A stretch of DNA of 64,000 bases, taken from assembly GCF_002157855.1 (NCBI RefSeq), contig NZ_CP020880.1, forward strand, positions 310,001-374,000. Reading direction: 5' to 3'. The stretch is from Sutcliffiella horikoshii (GTDB lineage Bacteria > Bacillota > Bacilli > Bacillales > Bacillaceae_I). The notes below the pieces were generated by a model that searched no databases, was not told where the DNA came from, and saw nothing but the letters and a program-made list of their open reading frames with translations. Below, piece by piece: positions 1 to 7,713 of the stretch (the stretch's first letter is position 1; the number at the start of each line of letters is the position of its first letter). The position numbers and the translations under genes were made by a program.

Positions 1-448
1 ATTTTCTAATTTTACCTAATTCTTACTATCATTGATTGATTTTAAAACATGCTCAGGTATCGCTCAAATTTTTGACATGGGAATTTTTTTGAGAATTAAA
101 ATTCAATTTTCACTACCTATTTTTTTTACTATCTTGAGCATTATTGTTTATTATAGAAAAAGTATGTTGGGATGGATATCATAAGCGATAATCCATACTA
201 GTAATTGAAGTATAATTTAAATGTGTAGCAAAGTAGTCCAAAAGAACATTAATAAGTTACAGGAAAAAAATTTTAACTAAAAGTTTATCCCTTGCAATAG
301 CCTGGGAGCAATTCATGGTGTAACCTAGTTAATGAGGAAGTAAAAAGGTAAAAGAAGATAAACAGTTTGTAAAGAGGCAAATCATTCATTTTTATGACTT
401 TCTTTTATTCTTCGATACTTTAGATAACAAGTATTTAAATGCTGCCAG
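1..448. other. AT-rich leader with no gene
   Basis: I see no protein-coding frame with a ribosome binding site here. The DNA is very AT-rich. It ends in the strong terminator-like hairpin at 449-497, so part of it could be an untranslated leader for the genes that follow or the tail of a gene left of the window. Confidence 0.5.
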
Positions 449-497
449 AAGCACTGGAGCAGAGGCCTGTAACCAGGTTCTGTTCTGGTGCTTTTTT
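449..497 (+). terminator. Rho-independent terminator or attenuator hairpin
   Basis: A left arm starting AAGCAC pairs with a right arm ending GTGCTT over about 16 consecutive pairs, including several G-U pairs, and is followed by a run of six T. It lies 64 bases before the first gene at 561. It could simply end an upstream transcript, or act as an attenuator in the leader of the replication module. Confidence 0.7.
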
Positions 498-560
498 AGT
501 AAGATTTATGTAAGTGAAGAGCATTTAAATAAATTTTGAAAATTATTAGGGGGAGATAAA

Positions 561-776
561 GTGACCAGAGAGGAATTACCAGCTATTTTAACTGCTCAAA
601 ATATCGCTGACTATCTTAAAATATCTCGTAGAAGAGTATATGAACTTTTTCAGATAAGCGAAGAAGCTGGAGGAATTAAATGTTTTGAAATTGGTCTAAC
701 GAAGCGAGTAGAAGTAGAGGATTTTTTTGCTTGGTTAGATAGATTGAAAAAGGTGAAACAACAAAAGTATAAATAG
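561..776 (+). CDS. Small helix-turn-helix DNA-binding protein (excisionase/MerR-like)
   Basis: A 71-residue protein beginning with GTG at 561 behind GGGGGAG. Residues about 10-35 (LTAQNIADYLKISRRRVYEL) fit the helix-turn-helix fold of excisionase-type and MerR-like proteins, and the C-terminus is lysine-rich. Such proteins usually sit on plasmids, phages and integrative elements, where they control excision or transcription. It is the first gene of the mobile-element-like block, about 120 bp ahead of the replication-type gene. The exact role (excisionase or regulator) cannot be told from sequence. Confidence 0.7.
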   Translation: MTREELPAILTAQNIADYLKISRRRVYELFQISEEAGGIKCFEIGLTKRVEVEDFFAWLDRLKKVKQQKYK

Positions 777-898
777 GAGTAGTCAGAAGCTTATGAATGA
801 GGGAGAAATTTTTTCTCCTTCAATTAAATCTGCTGTTACTATTGTGAAGGCTATATCATAAAATCTGATATTACTAATAAGAAAGGAAGATTGTTTTG

Positions 899-1822
899 GT
901 GAAGATCAACAAAGTTCCTCTTAAAAAAGATTATGTACAAATACCCAACTCTACTGCTCTTGCTGTAGAAAAAAACATTTCACTGCAAGCGTTAGGTTTA
1001 ATTGTTAACTTATGGAGTTATAACGTAGAGAAATGGGACCTACATAAAACCGAAGTATATAAAAGGTTTGAAAAAAACAAAAAAACTAGTGTTTCTAACG
1101 CGTGGGATGAACTGGTTGAAGCAAATTTCATTATCGAATTTAAGTATCGTAAAGGGAGAGTCTGGGAATATGAGTACTATTACCGTATTCAGCCGTTCTC
1201 TGAAGAGGAGAAAAAAGATTTGTTAGAAGAAAGCGCCCGCCACCTCAAAGTGCCTTCGACTTCTGATTTTCAAGAGCTCAAAATGAGTAGTACAAAAGGA
1301 ACAGTTCAAAAACAGCAGATAATAAATAATAGACCTATTGAAGAATTAAATAACGAAAAACAAATTAAAGACAAATTAGACCTTAATCTTAACCCAGAAG
1401 AAAAAGAAGGAAAGGGAAATTTGTTTTCAAATGTTTTGCAAAATCTAAAAATACCGGATGGAGTAAAAAGACTGTTATACGATTACAACATTCAAGGTTA
1501 TGGTGATGATAAAGTTATAGCTAATTATCGTTCATTTGATGTTTTTGAATTGGAAATCTTCTATAATACAAGCTCTTATGTTAAAGAGAACGTGAAATCT
1601 GACGATTTATTTTTTATCAATCAACACGAATTTACTCAAATAGTACAATCTATCCTTAAAAAAGGGCCAGAAAAAATAGATACTACTTTTGGTATTCTTA
1701 GAGACTACACATTAAGGAAACTTAGTTATAAAGAAGAAAACTTTAAATATAATAACGTAGCAGATAATAACTTTTCAGAACCTAACACTGGTCAGCCTCC
1801 GTGGTTTAGTTTATTACCTTGA
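899..1822 (+). CDS. Winged-helix plasmid/phage-type replication protein
   Basis: About 307 residues. The start is GTG at 899 or TTG at 896, both behind GAAAGGAAG. Residues about 10-110 match the winged-helix domain of Firmicute plasmid and phage replication organisers: DYVQIPNSTA near 12, then SLQALGLIVNLWS, then DELVEANFI and a GRVWEYEYYY wing. The middle (110-175) is low-complexity and charged, a likely linker. The C-terminal 130 residues are unknown. The family starts replication or loads replication proteins. Its place at the head of an element-like block fits an initiator role, which is inference. Confidence 0.6.
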   Translation: MKINKVPLKKDYVQIPNSTALAVEKNISLQALGLIVNLWSYNVEKWDLHKTEVYKRFEKNKKTSVSNAWDELVEANFIIEFKYRKGRVWEYEYYYRIQPFSEEEKKDLLEESARHLKVPSTSDFQELKMSSTKGTVQKQQIINNRPIEELNNEKQIKDKLDLNLNPEEKEGKGNLFSNVLQNLKIPDGVKRLLYDYNIQGYGDDKVIANYRSFDVFELEIFYNTSSYVKENVKSDDLFFINQHEFTQIVQSILKKGPEKIDTTFGILRDYTLRKLSYKEENFKYNNVADNNFSEPNTGQPPWFSLLP

Positions 1823-1977
1823 ACACCATACCCATTAACTCTATAAATTGAATACTAGATGGTATTGTTTGAAGTACTCTTTATACTCCTTTATAGTATG
1901 TAGAGCAAATAATCACAATGATTAACACTATTATTCTATACAGGTAAATGTTACCATTATTAAAGGGGTGTTTAATC

Positions 1978-2328
1978 ATGTCTGGAACTATTAATAGGGT
2001 GGTAGAAGAATTTATTGTTAGTGTAGCACGTGCTTGTTACAAAAGCGATAAATCATGTGTACATATCTTAGCTGATACTATTGAAGGAGTGGTTTATAGG
2101 CCTATTCCTAAAATTGCATCAAATAAAACTCCGAGAAAAGTAGATCCTTTGGTAATTTGTCGAGTTGATGGTGACATGATTGAAGAGTTAAGTATGGAGG
2201 CAGGAAAAGAGTATTATAGTCAGGAGTGGCTGGAATATGTGATTAAGCAATTGGTTAAGGGAGAGTTTTATGTAAGTTATCGCAGGTACAAAAGGAAAGT
2301 AAAACAAAATTTACAGAAGGAGTGGTGA
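1978..2328 (+). CDS. Unknown protein of the replication module
   Basis: About 116 residues from ATG 1978, chosen because AAAGGGGTG lies just upstream; a longer frame reaches back to 1948 without a site. I recognise no domain. It has a basic C-terminus (YRRYKRKVKQNLQKEW). Its stop lies just before the next start at 2331, whose ribosome binding site is inside this gene, so the two are probably translationally coupled. It could be a small accessory or copy-control protein, but nothing in the sequence proves that. Confidence 0.55.
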   Translation: MSGTINRVVEEFIVSVARACYKSDKSCVHILADTIEGVVYRPIPKIASNKTPRKVDPLVICRVDGDMIEELSMEAGKEYYSQEWLEYVIKQLVKGEFYVSYRRYKRKVKQNLQKEW

Positions 2329-2330
2329 AA

Positions 2331-2699
2331 ATGTCAGATAGTCACGATAGCTTCACCGAAGCTGTAGAAAAGCTAAAAAAAGTTGCAAGAGAGTTAGAGC
2401 CAACAAATGAAGAAAATAATGAATGGTGTAATTTGGTTAGTGAGATGGGCAATTTAGATGTTGCACCTGAACTAGTTTTAAAAATGAAACCACAGTTGCT
2501 ACATTACGATATTATCAGTAAATATTTACCGCATAAATGGGAAATGCCTAGAGATGGTAGATTGCTTTATTCAGATAGAGAGTTGCTAGAAGCATTGAAA
2601 TTAATAATTTTCAATTCGGGAGTAAAGAATACTTTGGATTTAATACCACGTGAGCTTATTGAAGCATATTTACACAAAAAAGAAAATTCGACCAAGTAA
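2331..2699 (+). CDS. Unknown acidic protein, coupled to the preceding gene
   Basis: 122 residues from ATG 2331 behind AGAAGGAGTG. The N-terminal 35 residues are helix-forming and charged. No family is recognised. It is the last gene of the first transcription unit, followed 48 bases later by a terminator at 2747-2779. Confidence 0.55.
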   Translation: MSDSHDSFTEAVEKLKKVARELEPTNEENNEWCNLVSEMGNLDVAPELVLKMKPQLLHYDIISKYLPHKWEMPRDGRLLYSDRELLEALKLIIFNSGVKNTLDLIPRELIEAYLHKKENSTK

Positions 2700-2746
2700 T
2701 CCCTTTAACTCCTTTTCATACACTTATTATTTTAATTAAGTGAAAG

Positions 2747-2779
2747 AACCATAGCGACTAAATGTCGTTGTGGTTTTTT
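2747..2779 (+). terminator. Rho-independent terminator
   Basis: A 12-bp stem (AACCATAGCGAC with GTCGTTGTGGTT, two G-U pairs), a 5-base loop and a T run. It closes the transcription unit ending at 2699. The AT-rich stretch from 2780 to 3079 holds only an unlikely frame. Confidence 0.8.
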
Positions 2780-3079
2780 GTTAATAATAATAAGCACTTT
2801 GCTGTTTGAATTTTTATAATATCTTCCTTCAAGTCTATCCCTCCCCCAATATTAAAAATCTTTATATACTCAGTAAAAAAACCATTATAAAGAAATTTAT
2901 AAAATTTTGGAAAAAAACTCATACTATTTTCCTTTTTTCAGAACAATCAAATATAATAATAGTAGGAGGGATAAAAAAAGGGGTTCTTTTATTAATAATG
3001 AAAATATATTTAAATTCTTTGAGCAATTTAAGAGTGGTGGGACAACGAATGATTAATTTATTATTAAAGGAAGATCTTA

Positions 3080-3871
3080 ATGAATAAAAATTTTATTGTA
3101 TCAAATGTATTAAAGACAAATAATTTAAAAATGAATAAAAATAGAGAGTTTGACGATTATACCCACCTAAAAGTGAATGATAGCATTCACTTTTATTCTC
3201 CAAAAATTAATACTTTTCCCTTAAATACAAACATAAATGGTATAGAATTTAAAGATTCCCATCCTGTGTCTAGATGGAATACCAGGGTTGGTCCAAAACT
3301 AACTGAAAATCAATTACTGAATATATTAAATCAGCTCAAATTACTACCTCATAGAATAAGAAAAATAGAAGATGGTGTAGGAATCATTGATTGCGATATT
3401 CTCTTCACGTACAAAATATCAGAAAACAATATAATAATAATCACAACTTTTTATGGACGACTATCACTCAATCATTCCCTAAAACAATTTCAGTCACTAA
3501 GAAAATATAACAAAACTAACAAGGAACAAGTTTATTTGCAAATCAAAGAGGATGTACTTGATGAACAAAATCCTCCTGCTATCCCAAAGTTTTTTATGGA
3601 CTTTAGTGGGACTATAACAAAATACATTCTGGAAGGATATGTGGTTGTTGGTAAAAAACTACCTGTATTTTATGTTTGTTGTGGGACAGATCATAGTGAA
3701 GAAGTTCTATATATAGATGTTAATTGCAATTCAGATGTAAAGATTAATAAAAACATTCTAAAAGTTTTATTCAAAATGCGCTATTCAGATTTTGTGTGGA
3801 ATTATCTGCAAAATCACTATAAAGAGCAAGTTAGTTTGTTAGAAAGGAAGTTCACTAATAAAAAAATTTAA
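3080..3871 (+). CDS. Unknown 263-residue protein
   Basis: ATG 3080 follows AAAGGAAGA at a good distance. The protein is rich in Asn, Lys and Ile and alternates beta-strand-like segments such as NNIIIITTFYGRLSL (about 115-130) and KLPVFYVCCGTD. It has no signal peptide and no membrane helix. I recognise no family. It is monocistronic, followed by a non-coding stretch that holds a decayed gene fragment. It may be cargo of the element. Confidence 0.55.
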   Translation: MNKNFIVSNVLKTNNLKMNKNREFDDYTHLKVNDSIHFYSPKINTFPLNTNINGIEFKDSHPVSRWNTRVGPKLTENQLLNILNQLKLLPHRIRKIEDGVGIIDCDILFTYKISENNIIIITTFYGRLSLNHSLKQFQSLRKYNKTNKEQVYLQIKEDVLDEQNPPAIPKFFMDFSGTITKYILEGYVVVGKKLPVFYVCCGTDHSEEVLYIDVNCNSDVKINKNILKVLFKMRYSDFVWNYLQNHYKEQVSLLERKFTNKKI

Positions 3872-4049
3872 ATAATGTAGGTGTAGGAAAGCGAATATTT
3901 TAAAACGAATAATCTTATGCTTAGAACAGAGAGAGTTTTTGCTGTTGAACATGCTCAAAAATATTTATTTGTCTTAATTACTATTAAAAGCAAAACTAGA
4001 ATAAAAGATTAAGGAATGGAGCATTAGAGAACGGATAGGGGAGTGTTGT

Positions 4050-4195
4050 TGAGGAATTATTTATATTTAGGTGCACTGAAAACTGTGAGCATGGATGAAT
4101 TGTTTGTATCAATTTTGAAAACTATAAAAATCTTTGAAAAATGAAGTGGATATTGAAGTAGTTGCAAATGAAACTAAATAAGTTATGAGAATCAA
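4050..4195 (+). pseudogene. Decayed 3' copy of the gene at 6260-7087
   Basis: This stretch aligns with the 3' end of the gene at 6260-7087. The segment ATGAAGTGGATATTGAAGT is shared exactly, and the preceding block (AGCATGGATGAATTGTTTG here, AGTATGGATGAAGTGTTTG there) differs by a few substitutions. It has small deletions and an early stop and no start codon. It is the remnant of a tandem duplication or recombination within the element. Confidence 0.7.
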
Positions 4196-4232
4196 AAAAA
4201 TCATAATCGATCGATGATAGGAGTTGGTTAAT

Positions 4233-4550
4233 ATGAAAAGGATTTTGAAGGATAAAGGTTATAAACAAGTTCTATATTTACAAACTGAGTGCCAATATAA
4301 CAAGTTGGAAGATGCTACTGGTAAGGAAGATGCTGTGTTGTTTCAAATGGGCCAATATAGTTTAATAGGTCATCAAATTGATTCTGGTGTTACTTGTTCA
4401 GTTGCAGAAGCTCGTAAATTCGCTAATTATATTTTGTCACTTTGTGATTCTATTGAACAATCTACTCCAAAGCAATTTACAGAAGATATAACGGATATTA
4501 AATTAAAGCGAGTAAGACCAGAAGATATTTTTGAGGAGGATTTAGATTAA
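4233..4550 (+). CDS. Unknown 105-residue protein
   Basis: Start ATG 4233 behind ATAGGAG. It contains QYNKLEDATGKEDAVLFQMGQ and a C-terminal acidic tail (PEDIFEEDLD). No domain is recognised. Its TAA overlaps the ATG of the next gene at 4550, so the two form an operon with coupled translation. Confidence 0.55.
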   Translation: MKRILKDKGYKQVLYLQTECQYNKLEDATGKEDAVLFQMGQYSLIGHQIDSGVTCSVAEARKFANYILSLCDSIEQSTPKQFTEDITDIKLKRVRPEDIFEEDLD

Positions 4551-5042
4551 TGCATAAGAAAATGATACCGCCACCATTACAATTACACACTTTTCTTAAA
4601 TTCATTACTCCTAATACCCTTGGGGCTGTTCGTGAATTTTTCGCTACTTACGAAGATAGAGTTTTCTTGAAAGAAGGTGCTGACCGTAATGGTAATCTTG
4701 AATTAGTGTTTGCTGGAATAGAAAAAGATCGTTATGCAGTAAATTATTTAACCATTAAGTTTTTATATAGAAGAGAAGGCAAAGATGTTTGCTTGGTCGA
4801 TTATCGTACCGGAGAAAAGGAAGTAAAAATAGTTATTGCAAATGCAATAGAAAGAAAAACATCAAAGACATGGTGGGAACATTACCGCAGGATTTCTACA
4901 TGGTACTTGGACCCAGAATTGTCTAATAAAAAAATCACTCAGAATTTCCGGATTTGACGATTCAGACTTTAAACCAACTAACATAACTCCAGAAATGAAA
5001 GTTTTAATTCAAGAGTTACTTTCCGAAGTGAACAAAGAATAG
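4550..5042 (+). pseudogene. Unknown protein with a frameshift in an A7 run
   Basis: The frame from ATG 4550 runs 135 residues to a TGA at 4957, but protein-like sequence continues in another frame (GFDDSDFKPTNITPEMKVLI...) to TAG at 5042. Removing one A from the seven-A run at 4928-4934 joins the two into about 163 residues. The continuation stops just before the next gene's AGGAGG. This could be a true mutation, transcriptional slippage, or an assembly error. The function is unknown. Confidence 0.6.
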
Positions 5043-5053
5043 GAGGAATGAAC

Positions 5054-5233
5054 ATGCCAGAAGCTTTCCGTATTATCCTTTATATATTGTTTATGTCTCT
5101 TAATATAGCTATTGGTATATTTGTGATCGCAACTGTCTTTTTGCTCTTCCGATATCTCCATATAAAAATATTGCATTTCAGGACTTACATAGTTAAACGA
5201 AAAATAAAAAAACTAGAAGAAAAAGAAGGGTGA
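5054..5233 (+). CDS. Small membrane protein
   Basis: 59 residues from ATG 5054, seven bases after AGGAGG; the ATG at 5048 is too close to it. It has one hydrophobic helix spanning about residues 8-33, then a basic tail (KRKIKKLEEKEG). It is part of a run of four tiny membrane-protein genes at 5054-5785, as is common in conjugative and phage-like modules. The function is unknown. Confidence 0.55.
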   Translation: MPEAFRIILYILFMSLNIAIGIFVIATVFLLFRYLHIKILHFRTYIVKRKIKKLEEKEG

Positions 5234-5240
5234 ATATCAA

Positions 5241-5492
5241 ATGGATACAACATTAATTATTATTCTTGTCGTATTAGCCTTACCGATAGTTGTTGTTTTT
5301 TCATACCTTTTAATCAAAGAAGAATTACACAAAAGAAAAATGAAGTATTATCGGTTGGTTGCTTGGAATACCAGATTTAAAGATCCCAATTTTACCAAAA
5401 CGAAATCTGAACTTAAGGCTGAACTTAAAGTCGAAGAAAGAAAAAGAATGAAAACTAGATTGAGTGTTGTTCGTAATGATTATTCTAAGTAA
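5241..5492 (+). CDS. Small membrane protein with charged cytoplasmic tail
   Basis: 83 residues from ATG 5241 behind GAAGGGTG. An N-terminal hydrophobic helix (residues 3-26, TTLIIILVVLALPIVVVFSY) is followed by a highly basic and charged tail rich in Lys/Arg/Glu that probably stays in the cytoplasm. It overlaps the next small frame at 5476. No family is recognised. Confidence 0.55.
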   Translation: MDTTLIIILVVLALPIVVVFSYLLIKEELHKRKMKYYRLVAWNTRFKDPNFTKTKSELKAELKVEERKRMKTRLSVVRNDYSK

Positions 5493-5642
5493 ATTAATCA
5501 CTTTATCTGCTTCTATCGCTCTAGTCCTTTGGTCTTTGGATAAAATCAAAAAAGAGAAAAGGTATCTGCAGATACCATCGTTATATTAGTACTAGTTATG
5601 ATAAATATATGTATTTACACGTTCTTGTTTGAAGATAAATAA
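5476..5642 (+). pseudogene. Tiny two-helix membrane protein, apparently frameshifted
   Basis: ATG 5476 opens 37 codons with a hydrophobic helix, then KIKKEKR, stopping at 5589. A second hydrophobic helix (ADTIVILVLVMINICIYTF) ending EDK and TAA 5642 lies in the -1 frame. The switch would fall near the A-rich stretch at 5548-5560, just before a perfect 16-bp palindrome at 5561-5576. It may be one small membrane protein broken by an indel, or two overlapping small genes. Confidence 0.35.
5561..5576. repeat. Perfect 16-bp palindrome
   Basis: GGTATCTGCAGATACC reads the same on both strands with no loop. It suits a dimeric protein site better than an RNA hairpin. It lies inside the small frame at 5476-5642. 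Confidence 0.6.
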
Positions 5643-5665
5643 AAAGAGAAAGGGTTGTATTTATT

Positions 5666-5785
5666 ATGAAAACACTTTTTGCAATTAAGGATTATTTTAC
5701 GCAGTCAATGCGTGTTTATGGATGGGCGATGTACACGCTTGGTTTTATAGGAGGATTTCTAGCTGCATGGTCATATTTTTCTTAA
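5666..5785 (+). CDS. 39-residue membrane peptide
   Basis: ATG 5666 follows AGAAAGGG. The peptide ends in one hydrophobic segment (YTLGFIGGFLAAWSYFS) that can span the membrane. It continues the run of small membrane proteins of this block. The function is unknown. Confidence 0.4.
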   Translation: MKTLFAIKDYFTQSMRVYGWAMYTLGFIGGFLAAWSYFS

Positions 5786-5950
5786 TCTTTGTCTTTTGAC
5801 CTTCCCCCCTTAAAGACCATCTTTATACTTTAAATTTTGTAATTTCTGTAATATTGCATTTCCTTTATTTTCCATAAAGTGTATGCTTTTCATTCATTTA
5901 AAACTGGTTGTAACGTGTTCGGGACCACTTGCTTAATTATGTGTGACGGG

Positions 5951-6036
5951 TGCAACCTATACAGAGTACAATTTAAGTATAGAAATCCAGTCGTATCAAC
6001 GCATCCAGAGTAGGGGGTTGCAACCTATACAGAGTA
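5951..6036. repeat. Pair of 18-bp direct repeats (iteron-like)
   Basis: TGCAACCTATACAGAGTA occurs at 5951-5968 and again at 6019-6036, 68 bp apart. They lie directly before the hairpin block at 6062-6215 in a gene-free stretch. This layout resembles binding sites next to a replication or transfer origin, which is inference. Confidence 0.65.
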
Positions 6037-6061
6037 GAGCAACACCTCCTACAGACTGTAC

Positions 6062-6215
6062 GCAGTCAGTTTGCACCTTCGGTCCAAACTGACTGCTACA
6101 TTCTGTTTGGAGTTTTTGTTCTCCGATCGCTTCGCTCCGGTTCGCAGCAAGCTGCCGAACAAAAACTACGTCGGCGTTGCATACCGCCTTCGGCTCTTAA
6201 TTTGCATTCGCAAAT
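6062..6215. other. Cluster of strong hairpins, possible origin of replication or transfer
   Basis: Within about 150 bp there are: CAGTCAGTTTG (6063) pairing with CAAACTGACTG (6085); AGTTTTTGTTC (6111) pairing perfectly with GAACAAAAACT (6157) around a GC-rich inner hairpin; GCCTTCGGC near 6188; and AATTTGC-ATTC-GCAAATT at 6198. Base composition is much less AT-rich than the neighbours. There is no T run after the hairpins, so they are not ordinary terminators. An oriT, single-strand origin or structured leader of the gene at 6260 are all possible. Confidence 0.5.
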
Positions 6216-6259
6216 TGTCGCTATCGCTCTCGTCTTTAATAAAAAAAGAAGGTGGATAT

Positions 6260-7087
6260 ATGGAACTTACTACTCTTAATTTGAAAGTGTTAGGCCAGCG
6301 AGTAAAAGTGCTGAATTTTCCTTTTGAGTTTGATGAAGTGTATGGAGTTACTTACGATATTCAAAACATGCTCATGTTAGAAGATTTTATAAGGAATTCC
6401 GAACAGCGAGTGAAAGAGGTTGATTTTGAAAAGGTGAAAGAAAATTATCAAGGGACAAGTATAGCGGAGATCTTAGAAAAAAACAAAAAAAAGGTGATTC
6501 TTTTGAATAAACCTAAAAAAATGAGTCTTGATGAAGCAGTAGATTTATACGGAAATGGTCATTATGTTGTTCGTACTACTCCTGGAGAAGTAGATACTTC
6601 TTATGTAAGTGAATTTATCTATTTCTTGAAAGGAAGAAGAGGTGTTTATATGGATATTCGAGAGATGGACAGATTAGTTTGTGAAAAAGTTTTAGGTTTT
6701 AATTGGGATGATAAATTTGAAGTTTGGAACTCTGGAAATGATTATATAGCTAAAAAAATGTTTTCCCCTACTTCTAATCCGGAACATACTTTAATGTTAC
6801 TTCATGAATTGAAAAAAAAGTATAAGGTCCAGATAACACTTCAGAAGGAAAGTGTTTGGGAAGTAGAATTGATTAACTATCAGACAAAAGAGTATTTCTC
6901 TAGTAAAGAATTGTATTTTGGACTAGCTGTTTGTAGAGTTGCTTTGAAATCTGTAAGTATGGATGAAGTGTTTGAATCAATATTACAAGCTATAAAAATG
7001 CTAAAAGATGAAGTGGATATTGAAGTGATCGCAAAGGAAACTAAATTAAATCATGATTACATAAAGATTCTTAAACAAAAAATTTGA
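6260..7087 (+). CDS. Unknown protein with possible phage ABA-sandwich-like domain
   Basis: 275 residues from ATG 6260 behind AGAAGGTGG. The same frame is open further upstream, but that part crosses the hairpin cluster and lacks a binding site. Residues about 185-235 (SVWEVELINYQTKEYFSSKE, then GLAVCRVALKSV) resemble the small ABA-sandwich domain of phage proteins, in which a tryptophan-containing strand is followed by a helix with A-x-C-x-A-L. The match is from pattern only. The C-terminus ends with an HTH-like SMDEVFESIL...KLNHDYIKIL. A decayed partial copy lies at 4050-4195. It precedes the replication-relaxation-like gene by 16 bases. Confidence 0.5.
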   Translation: MELTTLNLKVLGQRVKVLNFPFEFDEVYGVTYDIQNMLMLEDFIRNSEQRVKEVDFEKVKENYQGTSIAEILEKNKKKVILLNKPKKMSLDEAVDLYGNGHYVVRTTPGEVDTSYVSEFIYFLKGRRGVYMDIREMDRLVCEKVLGFNWDDKFEVWNSGNDYIAKKMFSPTSNPEHTLMLLHELKKKYKVQITLQKESVWEVELINYQTKEYFSSKELYFGLAVCRVALKSVSMDEVFESILQAIKMLKDEVDIEVIAKETKLNHDYIKILKQKI

Positions 7088-7103
7088 AAGGAGGTGATAA
7101 GAA

Positions 7104-7700
7104 ATGGCACGTAAACCGAAAGTTATAACGCATTTAATGAATAACGGTGAAAGGCAATTATGTAAAGCCTTGTGGCGTACTGGTGTTATTACGGAAAAAG
7201 ATGCGCTGAAACATTTTGGTGTTAGTGAAGAACGAAGGGGCTATGGCATTACTGATAAACGTTGGAATCTTATGTTGAAAGATGGAGTATTAAAAAAACA
7301 AGGTCAGTATGTTTTTCTTGGTGATAAAGGTGATAATTATCTTAGAAATAAAATGGGGATGACAAACAAGTATAATTCTAAAATTGAACACATCAAACAT
7401 GATTTGAAGTTGAATAAATGCTATCTCGAATTCTCGGAAACTCAGCGCGAAACATGGAAAACAGAGACAGAAATTCGCTCCAAATTATCCTCCCAACAAA
7501 AATACCACGATATGTACTACGACTCTAGATTTGATGATTCCACAAGGAAAAATTTTATTCCCGATGCAACTTACTATTCGGAAGAGTTACAGCAAGAAGT
7601 GGCCCTAGAAGTTGTGACTTCCAGTTATTCTGATATGGATATTGCCATGAAGCGTGAAACAGCAAACCGTTTTTATAACGGCCACTTTTATCAAATTTAA
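7104..7700 (+). CDS. Replication-relaxation-like family protein
   Basis: 198 residues from ATG 7104 behind a near-perfect AAAGGAGGTGATA. The N-terminus (about 12-75) is a winged helix that reads like the replication-relaxation family (pfam13814 type) of Bacillus plasmids: LCKALWRTGVITEKDALKHF, then a basic wing. The middle contains NFIPDATYY and EVALEVVTSSYSD, a D...E-x-V pattern like restriction-endonuclease-fold cores. It is followed at 14 bases by a partner gene with its own AGGAGG. The family is linked with plasmid maintenance or transfer; the exact role is unknown. Confidence 0.5.
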   Translation: MARKPKVITHLMNNGERQLCKALWRTGVITEKDALKHFGVSEERRGYGITDKRWNLMLKDGVLKKQGQYVFLGDKGDNYLRNKMGMTNKYNSKIEHIKHDLKLNKCYLEFSETQRETWKTETEIRSKLSSQQKYHDMYYDSRFDDSTRKNFIPDATYYSEELQQEVALEVVTSSYSDMDIAMKRETANRFYNGHFYQI

Positions 7701-7713
7701 GGAGGGTTATAAC

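Noticed and set aside
2806-3087. 93-codon open frame before the gene at 3080
   Set aside because: Very AT-rich, no ribosome binding site, overlaps the real start of the next gene, and the composition is poor for a protein.
5540-5560. Programmed -1 frameshift signal
   Set aside because: The A-rich run is not a proper slippery heptamer in the zero frame. It is mentioned as a possibility only.
6071-6259. Longer N-terminus for the gene at 6260
   Set aside because: The upstream part translates the hairpin cluster, has no binding site, and the ATG at 6260 has a good one.
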